From assembly GCF_036227225.1 (NCBI RefSeq), contig NZ_CP109444.1, positions 1,674,001 through 1,738,000 of the forward strand: DNA of 64,000 bases. Direction: 5' to 3'. Below, in pieces: positions 9,201 to 18,070 of the stretch (its first letter is position 1; the number at the start of each line of letters is the position of its first letter). The notes beneath the pieces were generated by a model. It was not told the origin of the DNA. It saw only the letters and a list, made by a program, of their open reading frames with translations, and did not search any database. The stretch comes from Streptomyces sp. NBC_01478. Lineage in GTDB: Bacteria > Actinomycetota > Actinomycetes > Streptomycetales > Streptomycetaceae. Position numbers and translations under genes: made by a program.

Positions 9201-9227
9201 GATGGTTACTACCTCCCGATGGGTACC
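9201..9227 (+). promoter_or_regulatory. Direct repeats before the MDR gene, putative HxlR site
   Basis: GATGGTTAC (9201-9209) and GATGGGTACC (9218-9227) are spaced 17 bp start to start. The second shares the half-site ATGGGTACC with the palindromes before the HxlR gene, which suggests one regulator binds both. It ends 58 bp before the MDR start codon. Confidence 0.5.
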
Positions 9228-9285
9228 TTGCGGGTCGTGGCCGCCGGTCCTCGTCGGCCCGCCGCACGAATCGAGGAGACGCACG

Positions 9286-10323
9286 ATGAGCGAGACCTGG
9301 AAGTCGGCGACGATGCCCGCCGTCGCCTACCGCAAGAGCCTGCCGATCGACGACGCCGAGAGCCTGGTGGACGTCGAACTGCCCGTGCCGCAGCCGGGTC
9401 CGCGCGATCTGCTGGTCCAGGTCGAGGCGATCGCGGTCAACCCCGTCGACTACAAGGTCCGGCAGAGCAACGACCCGGGCGGCGAGTGGAAGGTGCTCGG
9501 CTGGGACGCCGCCGGCACGGTCGTCGCGGTCGGTGAGCAGGTGGAGCTGTTCGAGGTCGGGGACGAGGTCTTCTACGCCGGCGCGATCGACCGGCCGGGC
9601 ACCAACTCCCGCTTCCACGCCGTGGACGAGCGCATCGTCGGCCGCAAGCCCGGCACTCTCTCCTTCGCCGAGGCGGCGGCGCTGCCGCTGACCTCCCTCA
9701 CCGCCTGGGAGGGACTGTTCGAGCGCCTGGGCCTGCGCGAGGGCGCCGCCGAGGAGACCGGCACACTGCTGGTGACCGCCGCGGCGGGCGGTGTGGGGGC
9801 GATGGTGGCCCAACTGGCGCGTGCCCTCACCGGCCTGACCGTGATCGGCACCGCCTCCCGCCCGGAGACCGTCGAGTTCGCCCGCCGGATGGGCGTGACG
9901 CACGTGGTCGACCATCATCGCCCGCTGCCCGCGCAGGTGGCCGAGGTGGCGCCCGGCGGGGTCGACCACATCTTCGGCACCGCCGGTACGGACCGGAACC
10001 TCGCCGCGTACGCCGAGATGCTCAAGCCGTTCGGAGGGCTGATCGCCATCGACGACTTCGGTCCCGTCGAGATCGGCCTGCTGAAGGCGAAGAGCATCTC
10101 CTTCCACTGGGAACTCATGTTCACGCGCTCGCTGTTCAAGACCCCGGACCAGGTGACGCAGCACCACATCCTCGACCGGATCGCCCAGCTCGTGGACAAG
10201 GGCGTCCTGCGCACCACGGCGACCCGGGACCTCGGCACGATCAACGCCGCACATCTGCGCGAGGCGCATCGTGTCCTTGAGTCCGGGAGCGCCATCGGCA
10301 AGGTGACGCTCACCGGATTCTGA
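9286..10323 (+). CDS. Zinc-binding-type alcohol dehydrogenase family protein (MDR, quinone-reductase-like)
   Basis: 345 aa; ATG 9286 is preceded by GAGGAG with 6 nt spacing. N-terminal GroES-like fold (LLVQVEAIAVNPVDYKVRQ), GWDAAGTVVAVG, then a Rossmann domain with VTAAAGGVGAMVAQLARAL and the C-terminal IGKVTLTGF typical of the quinone oxidoreductase/ZADH branch. These enzymes reduce quinones or activated double bonds with NADPH in the cytosol; a catalytic zinc site is not evident. It follows the HxlR gene by 154 bp and has its own putative operator, so induction by the HxlR ligand is likely. Confidence 0.88.
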   Translation: MSETWKSATMPAVAYRKSLPIDDAESLVDVELPVPQPGPRDLLVQVEAIAVNPVDYKVRQSNDPGGEWKVLGWDAAGTVVAVGEQVELFEVGDEVFYAGAIDRPGTNSRFHAVDERIVGRKPGTLSFAEAAALPLTSLTAWEGLFERLGLREGAAEETGTLLVTAAAGGVGAMVAQLARALTGLTVIGTASRPETVEFARRMGVTHVVDHHRPLPAQVAEVAPGGVDHIFGTAGTDRNLAAYAEMLKPFGGLIAIDDFGPVEIGLLKAKSISFHWELMFTRSLFKTPDQVTQHHILDRIAQLVDKGVLRTTATRDLGTINAAHLREAHRVLESGSAIGKVTLTGF

Positions 10324-10409
10324 GACGGCTGTGAACCTCCTTCTCACCCGCCCCGTTTACAGGGCAGACGAAGGCAAGGCCTTCTCGTGATTGTCGAAAG
10401 GTGACGGGG

Positions 10410-10667
10410 ATGCGATTCATGAGGTTCACGACGGAGCAGCGCATCGGCCATCTGCTGAGCTGGGCAAACGAATGGAACGGAACGACGCGCGGGCGAAGTA
10501 TGTGGGCGTACTCCCTGAGTCTGGGGGGTTCTCATGCGCTGTTGAACGACTGGGTCAACAACGAGAGGCTCATGAATCTCCTCACCCAGGAGGAAAGAAG
10601 CGCGATCGACGAGGCACGCCGGCGCGCGACCCGGCGTGAGAGCACCGCGCATCAGGTGACTCGGTAG
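10410..10667 (+). CDS. Small hypothetical protein
   Basis: 85 aa from ATG 10410, with AAAGGTG 6 nt upstream; GTG 10401 is an alternative. The sequence is helical and charged (FTTEQRIGHLLSWANEW, LTQEERSAIDEARRRATRRES) with no signal peptide or membrane segment. Codon use is less GC-rich in the third position than in its neighbours, though still biased. I do not recognise a family. It ends before a bidirectional terminator and may be a stand-alone transcript. Confidence 0.5.
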   Translation: MRFMRFTTEQRIGHLLSWANEWNGTTRGRSMWAYSLSLGGSHALLNDWVNNERLMNLLTQEERSAIDEARRRATRRESTAHQVTR

Positions 10668-10699
10668 CGAGGCCCGACCGTCAGTCGTTCACCGCAGCC

Positions 10700-10745
10700 G
10701 CCGAGCCGGGCCGCGCAGGCGGGACCCGGCTCGGCGAAGCGCTCT
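10700..10745. terminator. Bidirectional hairpin between convergent genes
   Basis: Perfect 11-bp stem, arms 10700-10710 (GCCGAGCCGGG) and 10735-10745, with a 24-nt loop. It lies between the stop of the small hypothetical gene (plus) and that of the ECF sigma gene (minus). Confidence 0.65.
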
Positions 10746-10759
10746 CGTGAAGGGCGCGC

Positions 10760-11329
10760 TCAGGGGGTGTAGCCCCGCTCGGCGAGCGCGGCGCGGAGGG
10801 CCCTGAGGGCCAGGTGGGTCCGGGACTTGACCGTGCCCGGCGGTATGCCCAGCGTCGTCGCCGTGCGGGCCACGGACCGGTCCAGGAACTCGACGTGGAC
10901 GAGGATCTCGCGGTGCTGCAACGTCAGGTCCGCCAGGGCTTCGCGCACGAGCTTCTTGGTGAGGGCCGGTTCCATGGACTCCGGACCCGGCAGGTCGTTC
11001 AGCGCGGTGTCGACCGTCTCCGGCGGGCGGGCCTTCCGGGCGCGGTAGCCGTCGATGACGAGATTGCGGACGACCGTGACGAGCCACGGCCGTATGCCCT
11101 CGGCGTCCGGATCGAGGATGTCGGCGTTCTGCCAGGCGCGCAGGACGGCCTCCTGGACCACGTCCTGGGCCTGATGGCTGTCGCCCCACAGCAGTCCGGT
11201 GGTCACTCTCAGCAGGAACACCCCGTGCTTGTCGTAGACGGCGCGGACGAACGCCTCGTCGCGCGCCCTGTCACGAGTTCCGCCGGTCCCGTCCTGCGGT
11301 GTGTCCCGGACTACTGTGCTGTGCCTCAT
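10760..11329 (-). CDS. ECF-type sigma-70 family RNA polymerase sigma factor
   Basis: 189 aa from ATG 11329, which has GGGGGA about 8 nt upstream; the frame is open further upstream without a good start signal. Region 2 runs DEAFVRAVYDKHG to IRPWLVTVVRNLVIDGYRARK, with the acidic DVVQEAVLRAW helix. Region 4 is ALADLTLQHREILVHVEFLDRSVARTATTLGIPPGTVKSRTHLALRALR. It lies 170 bp downstream of the anti-sigma gene on the same strand, its probable partner. The regulon is unknown; the adjacent FAD oxidase is a candidate member. Confidence 0.92.
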   Translation of the reverse strand: MRHSTVVRDTPQDGTGGTRDRARDEAFVRAVYDKHGVFLLRVTTGLLWGDSHQAQDVVQEAVLRAWQNADILDPDAEGIRPWLVTVVRNLVIDGYRARKARPPETVDTALNDLPGPESMEPALTKKLVREALADLTLQHREILVHVEFLDRSVARTATTLGIPPGTVKSRTHLALRALRAALAERGYTP

Positions 11330-11499
11330 TGCCACGTTCCCCCAGTGCGCCGTGGACGATCCGCGGCGCACCAATTCGTTGAAAGCTGAACGGGGAAACC
11401 TTCAGGGGGACCTCTTGCCGGCGGCTTGATATCCGCTTGCCCGGCCCGCGCGTGCGAGGACAGGCGCAGGAAAGGTGCGGGAAAGGGTGCCGGGGAGGC

Positions 11500-11763
11500 T
11501 CAGGAACTGTTCGTCCGCGGGATCTGCGCCAAGACTGCGCGGACCGCCGCTTCCCGCAGTTCGGGGAGCTTTCCGGACCAGTCGCCCAGCGTCTCCTCGA
11601 CCGGGAGTCCCCGGAGGGCGGCGAGCGTGGTGCGGATCCCGTCCACCTCGGTCGCGCAGGCCGGGCACGCCCGCACATGGCTGTCGACGCGTACCTCCTC
11701 CGCTGGATCGAGGGCTCCCACGGCGTGGGCAGCCAGTTCGGGAAGCTCCTGCTCGCAGTTCAC
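11500..11763 (-). CDS. Zinc-finger anti-sigma factor
   Basis: 87 aa. ZAS-type motif: an N-terminal Cys (NCEQELPELAAHAVGALDPAEE) followed by HVRACPAC (His-x3-Cys-x2-Cys), as in RsrA and relatives. No transmembrane segment, so it should act in the cytosol; zinc and thiol-redox sensing are plausible. The GTG start at 11763 overlaps the TGA of the FAD oxidase gene (11760-11763), so its translation is probably coupled. The sigma gene follows, an inverted order compared with the common sigma-then-anti-sigma pair. Confidence 0.85.
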   Translation of the reverse strand: MNCEQELPELAAHAVGALDPAEEVRVDSHVRACPACATEVDGIRTTLAALRGLPVEETLGDWSGKLPELREAAVRAVLAQIPRTNSS

Positions 11764-13160
11764 CGCTGGGCCGGAGCGACGTTGTGGTTGTTGACGCGGA
11801 ACAGATTGCGCGGGTCGTAGCGCCTCTTCAGGACACGCAGTCGTGCCAGGTCCTCGGCGGTGAACACGTTCTCCGCCCGGTCGTCACGACCGGCGAAGTT
11901 CGTGTACGTGAGACCCGTGGACCAAGGGCTCAGGCGTTCGACCATCCCGCCCAGCATGGCCATGCCGGCGTCGACGACCTCCGGCGGTCCGACGGTCGCC
12001 CCCCACACGTTGAACACGGCGTCCCGCGCGGCGACGGGGCTCGCCGCTGCCGGCCGGTCGGCCAGTGCTCCGCCGAGATGCCTGATCTCCAGGACCGTGA
12101 CGAGGCCACCGGCGGCCACGTGTGCGCTCTCCACGAGGGAGTCGACGGCCCGGTCCGGCAACTCGGCCAGCAGGGCGCCCTGTTCCTCGTACGGGAAGGG
12201 GTCCGCCGGGTCGCTGTGCACGATGTCGAACGCGCCGTAGGGGTGGCGGCCGATCGTGTCGAGGATGCCCTCGCCGAGGGCGCGGAAGGGCGCGATGAGC
12301 TTCTCGGCCTCCTCGTCGGAGCCGAGGTGGGTCACCCGGACGTGGGCGAGGAAGCGGCCGCGCAGCGGTTCGGGGATCTGCGGGACCGGCGGGAAGTTGA
12401 GCAGCGCCACGGAGCAGGTGAAGGTGTCGGGCGCGTCGCGGACCACCTCGGGGAAGGCGCGGAGCACGGCCTCGACGTTCTCGGCGGGGAAGTAGATCCC
12501 GCCGCCGTAGAAGGAGGTCACGGGGAAGAGCCCGATCTCCAGCTCGGTCACGATCCCGAAGTTGCTGCGTCCGCCGCGCAGGCCCCAGAACAGCTCCGGT
12601 TCGGCCGCCGCGGAGACACGGCGCAGCACGCCGTCCGGTGTGACGACCTCGATCGTGACGACGTGGTCGGCGGCCCAGCCGTAGGACCGGCCCAGGAAGG
12701 GGCTGAGTCCGCCGCCGAGGGTGAAGCCGACGACTCCCACCTGGGGGCTGGACCCGTTCAGCGGTGCCAGGCCCGCTGCCTGGGCGGGCTCCACGACGTC
12801 CGCCCAGAGCGCGCCCGCGCCCACGCGGGCCACGGCGCGCTCGGCGTCGATCTCGACCGTACGCATCGCACGCGTCGTGACGAGCAGGAAGTCGTCCGCG
12901 GCGGGGAACGGCTGGTGCCCGGTGGCCATGACCCCGACGGGCAGGTCACGCGCGGCGGCGAAAGCGACCGCGGCCCGCACATCGGAGGCACCGGCCGCCT
13001 CGACGACCAGACAGGGCCGCTGCCACGAGCGCAGGTTGAACCCCGCGATCGCCCCTGTGTAGCCCGGGTCGTCCGGGGCCAACACGGATCCCTCGATCCG
13101 GTCGGCCAGTTCGGCGACGGCGTCCTCTCCAAGAGCGGTCGGCCCCTGGTACTCGGTCAT
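11760..13160 (-). CDS. FAD-binding (BBE-type) oxidoreductase
   Basis: 466 aa from ATG 13160 (AAAGG 9 nt upstream; an upstream in-frame extension lacks a start signal). PP-loop FAD domain with GVMATGHQPF, whose His sits at the 8-alpha covalent FAD site of berberine-bridge enzymes, and VGVVGFTLGGGLSPFLGRSYGWAADHV. The segment before it reads NGSSPQVG, where bicovalent members have Cys, so attachment by His only is expected. The C-terminus has the BBE signature YDPRNLFRVNNHNV. No export signal is visible. The gene is translationally coupled to the anti-sigma gene, linking an oxidase to sigma control. The substrate is unknown. Confidence 0.88.
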   Translation of the reverse strand: MTEYQGPTALGEDAVAELADRIEGSVLAPDDPGYTGAIAGFNLRSWQRPCLVVEAAGASDVRAAVAFAAARDLPVGVMATGHQPFPAADDFLLVTTRAMRTVEIDAERAVARVGAGALWADVVEPAQAAGLAPLNGSSPQVGVVGFTLGGGLSPFLGRSYGWAADHVVTIEVVTPDGVLRRVSAAAEPELFWGLRGGRSNFGIVTELEIGLFPVTSFYGGGIYFPAENVEAVLRAFPEVVRDAPDTFTCSVALLNFPPVPQIPEPLRGRFLAHVRVTHLGSDEEAEKLIAPFRALGEGILDTIGRHPYGAFDIVHSDPADPFPYEEQGALLAELPDRAVDSLVESAHVAAGGLVTVLEIRHLGGALADRPAAASPVAARDAVFNVWGATVGPPEVVDAGMAMLGGMVERLSPWSTGLTYTNFAGRDDRAENVFTAEDLARLRVLKRRYDPRNLFRVNNHNVAPAQR

Positions 13161-13293
13161 GGTGCTGTGCCTTTCGTCGGCGCGACGGCCACGTGGGGAG
13201 CAGGAAAAACGGCTCCTCGACGCGACCGGGTGCCGTCCGATGGCTGCTACGGCGCACACCCCGAAGTGGTTCACGCATCGCGGACGTGGCCGC

Positions 13294-16200
13294 TCAGCAG
13301 AAGGCGGCCAGTACCGAGGGGCCGCAGAGCGAGGCGGGCTCGCCGGCCACGGGCGGGTGCCGCGTGTCCAGCCTGTCCACCATCACACCCACCGCGTGCC
13401 GGGCGAGCGGCTCCAGCAGTCCGGCGTGCGTCCGGCGCGCCCGGTCGATCCAGGCCCGTGCGTCGTCCGGGGCGGTGGGGCTCGGCGGACCGAACCTCGC
13501 CAGGACCGCCAGCCCGACGGCCGACACCGCTCTGCGGCCGGGCGGCGCCTGCGGGCAGTGCCAGACTCCGTGGAAGACGCGTTCCGCGTCCGCGAAGCGG
13601 CCGTCACGGAACGCCAGCAGCCCGCGCAGGTTGGCCACGGCCGCCCGGAGATCGTCCGCACTCACCTCGTCCGCGAGCCGGCTCACGTCCACCAGCCGCT
13701 GCTCGGCCACGGCGAACTCCCGCTCGGCGATGTCCAGGCAGACCAGCCGGAGCACGGCGTACGCCCAGCGGGTGCGCGCGCCTATGGCACCGAGGATGCG
13801 GGCCGCCTCGGTCCACTGCTCACGGGCCCGGTCACGGAGTCCGTCGCTCTCGTCCGCGTCGCCGCAGAGAGTGAGGGAGAAGACCCGGGCGAAGTCGTCG
13901 TCGGCCGCGCGTGACGCCGCCACGGCGATCAGACCGTGCCGACGGGCCCCCTCGATGTCCCCGTGCTGCAGGCAGTAGGTCGACCAGTTCGTCTGCAGGA
14001 CCGCCCGGTCCCAGTGGAATTCCGTGCCCACTACGGCGGCCTCCGCCACGGCGAATCGCTTCTCGACGTCGTCGTGCCCCTTGAGCATCGCGTGGAGCGC
14101 GTCGTAGCAGAGGCCCAGGACGGCGAGGTCGGGGTTCTTCGCGTGTTCCCAGGCCGCCTTGTGTCTCTCGGCGTAGGAACTGGCCTCCTTGTGATGGCCG
14201 GCGACGTGATGGAGCCAGGTGAGCCAGGCGATGGTGTGGAAGAGCGCCCCCTCGTCATCCTCCGTGGGCTCCCCGATCCGCCGGCCCGCTGTCGCGTCGT
14301 AGGCCCGCAGGCTGCGCCGGAGTCGGTCGATGCCCTCTTCCTCGCGGCCGCTGATGAACCAGAAGTAGCCCAGCCGCGCCTCCAGCAGCAGGGCCTCGGC
14401 CGGGCGGGACCTGGCCAGCATCAGGTCCGATGCCGCCTTGATGTTGGCGGACTCCGCGGTGAGCCGTCCGGTCCACTGCCGCTGGTCACGGGAGGAGAGA
14501 CCCGTGCTGCCGTCACGGACGAAGTGTGCGGCCCACGCCATGAGGCGCTCTTCGGCTTCCGGCGCCCGGCCGTCCTCCCGGAGCCGGGTGAGCGCGTACT
14601 CGCGGACCGTCTCCAGCATCCGCAGCCGGTTCCCGTCGGGCGTGGAGACCGGGACGAGCAGGGACTTGTCGACCAACTGCCCCAGCACATGGAGGAGTTC
14701 GGCACTGCCCGCCCCGGGCAGTGGAGTGGCGGCCTCCAGGAGTTCGAGGGAGCAGCCGCCCGTGTACAGGGCCAGTTCCGTCAGCAGCCGCTGTTCGGTG
14801 GTGTCGAGGAGGGCGTAGCTCCAGTCGAGTACGGCACGCAGGGTGCGGTGCCTGGCCGGCGCGCTGCGTTCCCCCTTGGTCAGCAGGGTGAAGCGGTTGT
14901 CGAGGCGGGCCTCGATCTCCCGGACGGTCAGGAGCCGGACGTGCGCGGCGGCGAGTTCCACCGCCAACGGCAGTCCGTCGAGCCTGCGGCAGAGGCGGCG
15001 GATGTCCCGCAGCGCCGCCTCGTCCGGGGCGAAGGACGGGTCGATCATGGCGGCACGGGTGCCGAACAGGTCCGCGGCCTCCTCGTCCGGCATCGGCGCC
15101 AGGGGGAACAGCACCTCGGCCGCGACCTCCAGCGGTGCCCTGCTGGTGGTCAGGACGGTCAGCGCGGGACACCGGCCCAGCAGTGCCGCCACGAGCGGGG
15201 CGACGGCGTCGAGCAGGTGCTCGCAGTTGTCGAGCGCGAGGACGGCCGACCGTCCGGCCAGGAACGAGGTGATCCGGTGCATGTAGTCGTGCGGCGGCTG
15301 GTCCGGCCGGACGGAGGTGTCGGACAGGCCGAGCGCGGAGGCGACCACCGCCAGCACGTTCGCGTCGTCGGCCGGGGCCAGATCGACCCACCAGACGTTG
15401 CAGCGGGACGACTGGACCAGCGCGCACACCTCCAGGGCGAGGCGTGTCTTGCCGACACCTCCCGGGCCCAGCACGGTCACCAGCCGCTCGCGGTCGACGA
15501 CCTCGCACAGCGCGGTCAGCTCCTTGCGCCTGCCGACGAACGGGCCGAGCGGTCGGCCGAGGTTGCCTTCGCCGGGGGTGGGCCGGACGTCCGTGTGCGG
15601 CGCAGACAGTCGGTCGGAGAGGGGTGCCGGCCGCCCTTCGCGTGCCGATTCGGGCTGTCGGAGAGACGGGTCGTGGCGGAGTATCGCGGCGTGCAGGGCG
15701 CTCAGTTCCTGCGAGGGAGCGACTCCGAGTTCGGACTTCAGGAGCCGGCGGCCCGTGTCGTGGACCTCAAGGGCCTCCGCGAACCGCCCGCAGCGGTAGA
15801 GCGCGAGCATGAGACGGGCCCGGGACCGCTCGCGGAGCGGTGCGAGGGACAGCAGGGCGTGCAGTTCGGGGATCAGTTCCTGCGCGCGACCGAGTTCGAG
15901 GCCCGCGGTGGCGGCGTCCTCCAGCGCGCCCAGCCGTAGATCCTCAAGGCGCGTCCGCTCGGTCTCGAAGACCCGTCCCGTGAGGCCGTCCAGGGCGCGA
16001 CCGCGCCACATCGACAGTCCCTGCCGCAGGGTGCTCTCGGCCTTCCGGTACTCCTTCGCGGCCAGGTGGTCACGGCCCTCGCGGACCACGGCCTCGAAGG
16101 CGGCCGCGTCGACCTCGTCCTCCGGTCCCAGGACGATCCGGTAGCCGCCGTGGTCGAACAGCAGGCGGGCGTCCTCGCCGCACGCCGCGAAGGCGGTGCG

Positions 16201-16407
16201 CAGCTTGGCCATCTGGACCTGGAGCGCGCCGACCGGGTTCTTGGTCCCGCGGTCCTCCCACAGCTCGTCGACGAGGGTGTCACGCTGCACGACCGCTCCG
16301 TGGGCGAGCAGCAGCCGTCCCACGATCGCCCGGGACACGGCGCCGGGAGGGACGACCACGCCGTTGGCGGTCACCAGCTCCAGGCGGCCGAGCAGTCGAA
16401 AACGCAT
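13294..16407 (-). CDS. SARP/BTAD regulator fused to STAND-type ATPase and TPR-like region (paralogue B)
   Basis: 1037 aa from ATG 16407, which has AGG about 7 nt upstream; ATG 16416 is also possible. The frame stays open far upstream (to 18063) but that part is antisense to two other genes. Winged helix about 1-92, BTAD about 100-245 (LLKSELGVAPSQELSALHAAIL), GPFVGRRKEL, Walker A LGPGGVGKTRLAL (313-325), Walker B AVLALDNCEHLLD, then helical repeats. It is a close paralogue of the gene at 5418-8627 in domain order and wording. It diverges from the Dabb gene at 16570 across a 162-bp region. It probably activates a nearby or distant metabolic pathway; the target is unknown. Confidence 0.9.
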   Translation of the reverse strand: MRFRLLGRLELVTANGVVVPPGAVSRAIVGRLLLAHGAVVQRDTLVDELWEDRGTKNPVGALQVQMAKLRTAFAACGEDARLLFDHGGYRIVLGPEDEVDAAAFEAVVREGRDHLAAKEYRKAESTLRQGLSMWRGRALDGLTGRVFETERTRLEDLRLGALEDAATAGLELGRAQELIPELHALLSLAPLRERSRARLMLALYRCGRFAEALEVHDTGRRLLKSELGVAPSQELSALHAAILRHDPSLRQPESAREGRPAPLSDRLSAPHTDVRPTPGEGNLGRPLGPFVGRRKELTALCEVVDRERLVTVLGPGGVGKTRLALEVCALVQSSRCNVWWVDLAPADDANVLAVVASALGLSDTSVRPDQPPHDYMHRITSFLAGRSAVLALDNCEHLLDAVAPLVAALLGRCPALTVLTTSRAPLEVAAEVLFPLAPMPDEEAADLFGTRAAMIDPSFAPDEAALRDIRRLCRRLDGLPLAVELAAAHVRLLTVREIEARLDNRFTLLTKGERSAPARHRTLRAVLDWSYALLDTTEQRLLTELALYTGGCSLELLEAATPLPGAGSAELLHVLGQLVDKSLLVPVSTPDGNRLRMLETVREYALTRLREDGRAPEAEERLMAWAAHFVRDGSTGLSSRDQRQWTGRLTAESANIKAASDLMLARSRPAEALLLEARLGYFWFISGREEEGIDRLRRSLRAYDATAGRRIGEPTEDDEGALFHTIAWLTWLHHVAGHHKEASSYAERHKAAWEHAKNPDLAVLGLCYDALHAMLKGHDDVEKRFAVAEAAVVGTEFHWDRAVLQTNWSTYCLQHGDIEGARRHGLIAVAASRAADDDFARVFSLTLCGDADESDGLRDRAREQWTEAARILGAIGARTRWAYAVLRLVCLDIAEREFAVAEQRLVDVSRLADEVSADDLRAAVANLRGLLAFRDGRFADAERVFHGVWHCPQAPPGRRAVSAVGLAVLARFGPPSPTAPDDARAWIDRARRTHAGLLEPLARHAVGVMVDRLDTRHPPVAGEPASLCGPSVLAAFC

Positions 16408-16569
16408 GACCGCCATCCTGCCGTGGCCGGCCGGATGCCCCGAAGCGCTTGTCGGCGCGTCGCGGTGTGACATGTCCGGGTCGATGCCCCTTCGCGGTGA
16501 ACCAAGTCGTCGGAGGCCACGTAGCCGATGTGTTGTGTTCACCGACTTCGACGGGCACCAGGAGCGGAA

Positions 16570-16866
16570 ATGATCCGGAACATCGTCCTCTTCAAGCTCA
16601 ATGAAGGTCTCACCCGGGTGTCCCCCGCGGTGACGGAGGGATTCGAGCTCGTGAAGAACCTCGACCGGGAGATCCCCGAGATCCGGCAGTGGGAAGTCGG
16701 CTGGCACGTGTTCGACGAGACGCCCGCCTCCTACGACTTCGCCGTGAACAGCCTGTTCGACGACACCGCCGCCTTCCAGCGGTATTTCAACCACCCCGCG
16801 CACCTGGCCGCCATCGCCCACTGGATGCACCACGCTTCGTGGGTGGTCGTCGACATGCACATCTAG
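16570..16866 (+). CDS. Dabb (stress-responsive A/B barrel) family protein
   Basis: 98 aa from ATG 16570, preceded by AGGAG. Typical Dabb opening MIRNIVLFKLNEG and closing segment FQRYFNHPAHLAAIAHWMHHASWVVVDMHI. These dimeric alpha/beta barrels bind small hydrophobic molecules or act as cyclases or isomerases in some pathways; the role here is unknown. It diverges from SARP paralogue B and is followed by a hairpin and the SDR gene. Confidence 0.88.
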   Translation: MIRNIVLFKLNEGLTRVSPAVTEGFELVKNLDREIPEIRQWEVGWHVFDETPASYDFAVNSLFDDTAAFQRYFNHPAHLAAIAHWMHHASWVVVDMHI

Positions 16867-16913
16867 TCGACACGCACATCCAGGGGCGCGGGCACCGGCT
16901 GAGGTGGCGGGCC

Positions 16914-16948
16914 GGTACGCCTGCCGCCAGGCTGACGGCAGGCGTACC
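16914..16948 (+). terminator. Hairpin after the Dabb gene
   Basis: Perfect 13-bp stem, arms 16914-16926 (GGTACGCCTGCCG) and 16936-16948, 9-nt loop, 48 bp after the Dabb stop codon and 69 bp before the SDR start. It may end the Dabb transcript or attenuate read-through. Confidence 0.65.
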
Positions 16949-17016
16949 GCCAGGCAGAACGGACAGCCGTACGAGACAGCCGTACCAAGCACTGACGTAC
17001 AAGGGACTGGTTCCAC

Positions 17017-17811
17017 ATGCAGATCGATCTGACGGGACGCACCGCCCTGGTGACGGGCTCGACGCAGGGCATCGGTGCGGCGATCGCCGCCGGACTCGCG
17101 CGTTCCGGCGCCCGGGTGGGGGTGAACGGGCGGGACGAGCGGCGGGTCGAGGAGGGCGTGGCACGGCTGGCGGCGGAGGTGCCCGGTGCGGTCTTCGTCC
17201 CGGTGGCCGCCGACGTCGCGAACGAGGAGGGCGCGCAGCGTGTCCTGGAGGCGCTGCCGGAGGTCGACATCCTCGTCAACAACCTGGGCATCTTCGGATC
17301 CGCCGACCCGTTGGAGATCAGCGACGAGGAGTGGCGCCGCTACTTCGAGGTGAACGTGCTGGCTGCGGTCCGGCTGACCCGGATGTATCTGCCGGGCATG
17401 ACGGAGCGAGGCTGGGGCCGGATCCAGTACATCGCGAGCGACTCGGCGATCGTCATCCCGGCCGAGATGATCCACTACGGCATGTCCAAGACCGCGCTCC
17501 TCGCCGTCGGCCGCGGCTTCGCGAAGCAGGCGGCGGGCACCGGGGTGACGGTCAACTCGGTCATCGCCGGTCCCACCCACACCGGCGGCGTCGAGAACTT
17601 CGTCTACGAACTCGTCGACCGCGAGCTGCCCTGGGACGAGGCCCAGCGCGAGTTCATGCGGAAGCACCGGCCGCAGTCCCTCCTGCAACGGCTGATCGAG
17701 CCCGAGGAGATCGCCCACATGGTCGTCTACCTCAGCTCCGAGCAGGCCTCGGCGACGACGGGCGGAGCGCTTCGGGTGGACGGGGGGTACATCGACTCGA
17801 TCCTGCCCTGA
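17017..17811 (+). CDS. SDR-family NAD(P)-dependent oxidoreductase
   Basis: 264 aa. Cofactor motif TGSTQGIGAAIAAGLA near 13, NNLG near 89 (classical NNAG variant), catalytic Ser in YIASDSAIV and YxxxK in MIHYGMSKTALL, ending GGALRVDGGYIDSI. These are the hallmarks of a classical SDR; the Arg in GRDERRVEEG favours NADPH. AAGGGA lies about 10 nt before the ATG. It reduces or oxidises a carbonyl/alcohol; the substrate is unknown. It is convergent with the GAF/PucR regulator gene, a possible controller. Confidence 0.92.
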   Translation: MQIDLTGRTALVTGSTQGIGAAIAAGLARSGARVGVNGRDERRVEEGVARLAAEVPGAVFVPVAADVANEEGAQRVLEALPEVDILVNNLGIFGSADPLEISDEEWRRYFEVNVLAAVRLTRMYLPGMTERGWGRIQYIASDSAIVIPAEMIHYGMSKTALLAVGRGFAKQAAGTGVTVNSVIAGPTHTGGVENFVYELVDRELPWDEAQREFMRKHRPQSLLQRLIEPEEIAHMVVYLSSEQASATTGGALRVDGGYIDSILP

Positions 17812-18070
17812 CGGCGCGAGGCCGGGAGCAGGCGCGACACATGACCCGCAATCCCCGGCCCCACCTGCGGACGGGCTGTGCATCGTGCCGTCGCACAGGG
17901 TGGGACGGACGAGGGGGATTTCCGGCCTGACGCGATGTTCCCGCGAGGTGGACCTCATCAGAGCCGTCACCGAGGACACCGCACGAGGGCGCCCTACGGG
18001 TGGAGCCGGGCTTCGGCGACGGCCGGCCCCCTCGCGCCTCCTGATCGCGACCGTGACACGCATACGAGGG

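Noticed and set aside
16408..18063. Long in-frame extension upstream of SARP paralogue B (open to 18063)
   Set aside because: It is antisense to the Dabb and SDR genes, and the conserved winged helix begins only at 16407.
17812..18070. Small gene between SDR and GAF/PucR genes
   Set aside because: 259 bp with short frames only, no Shine-Dalgarno sequence and no bias; I see nothing in it.
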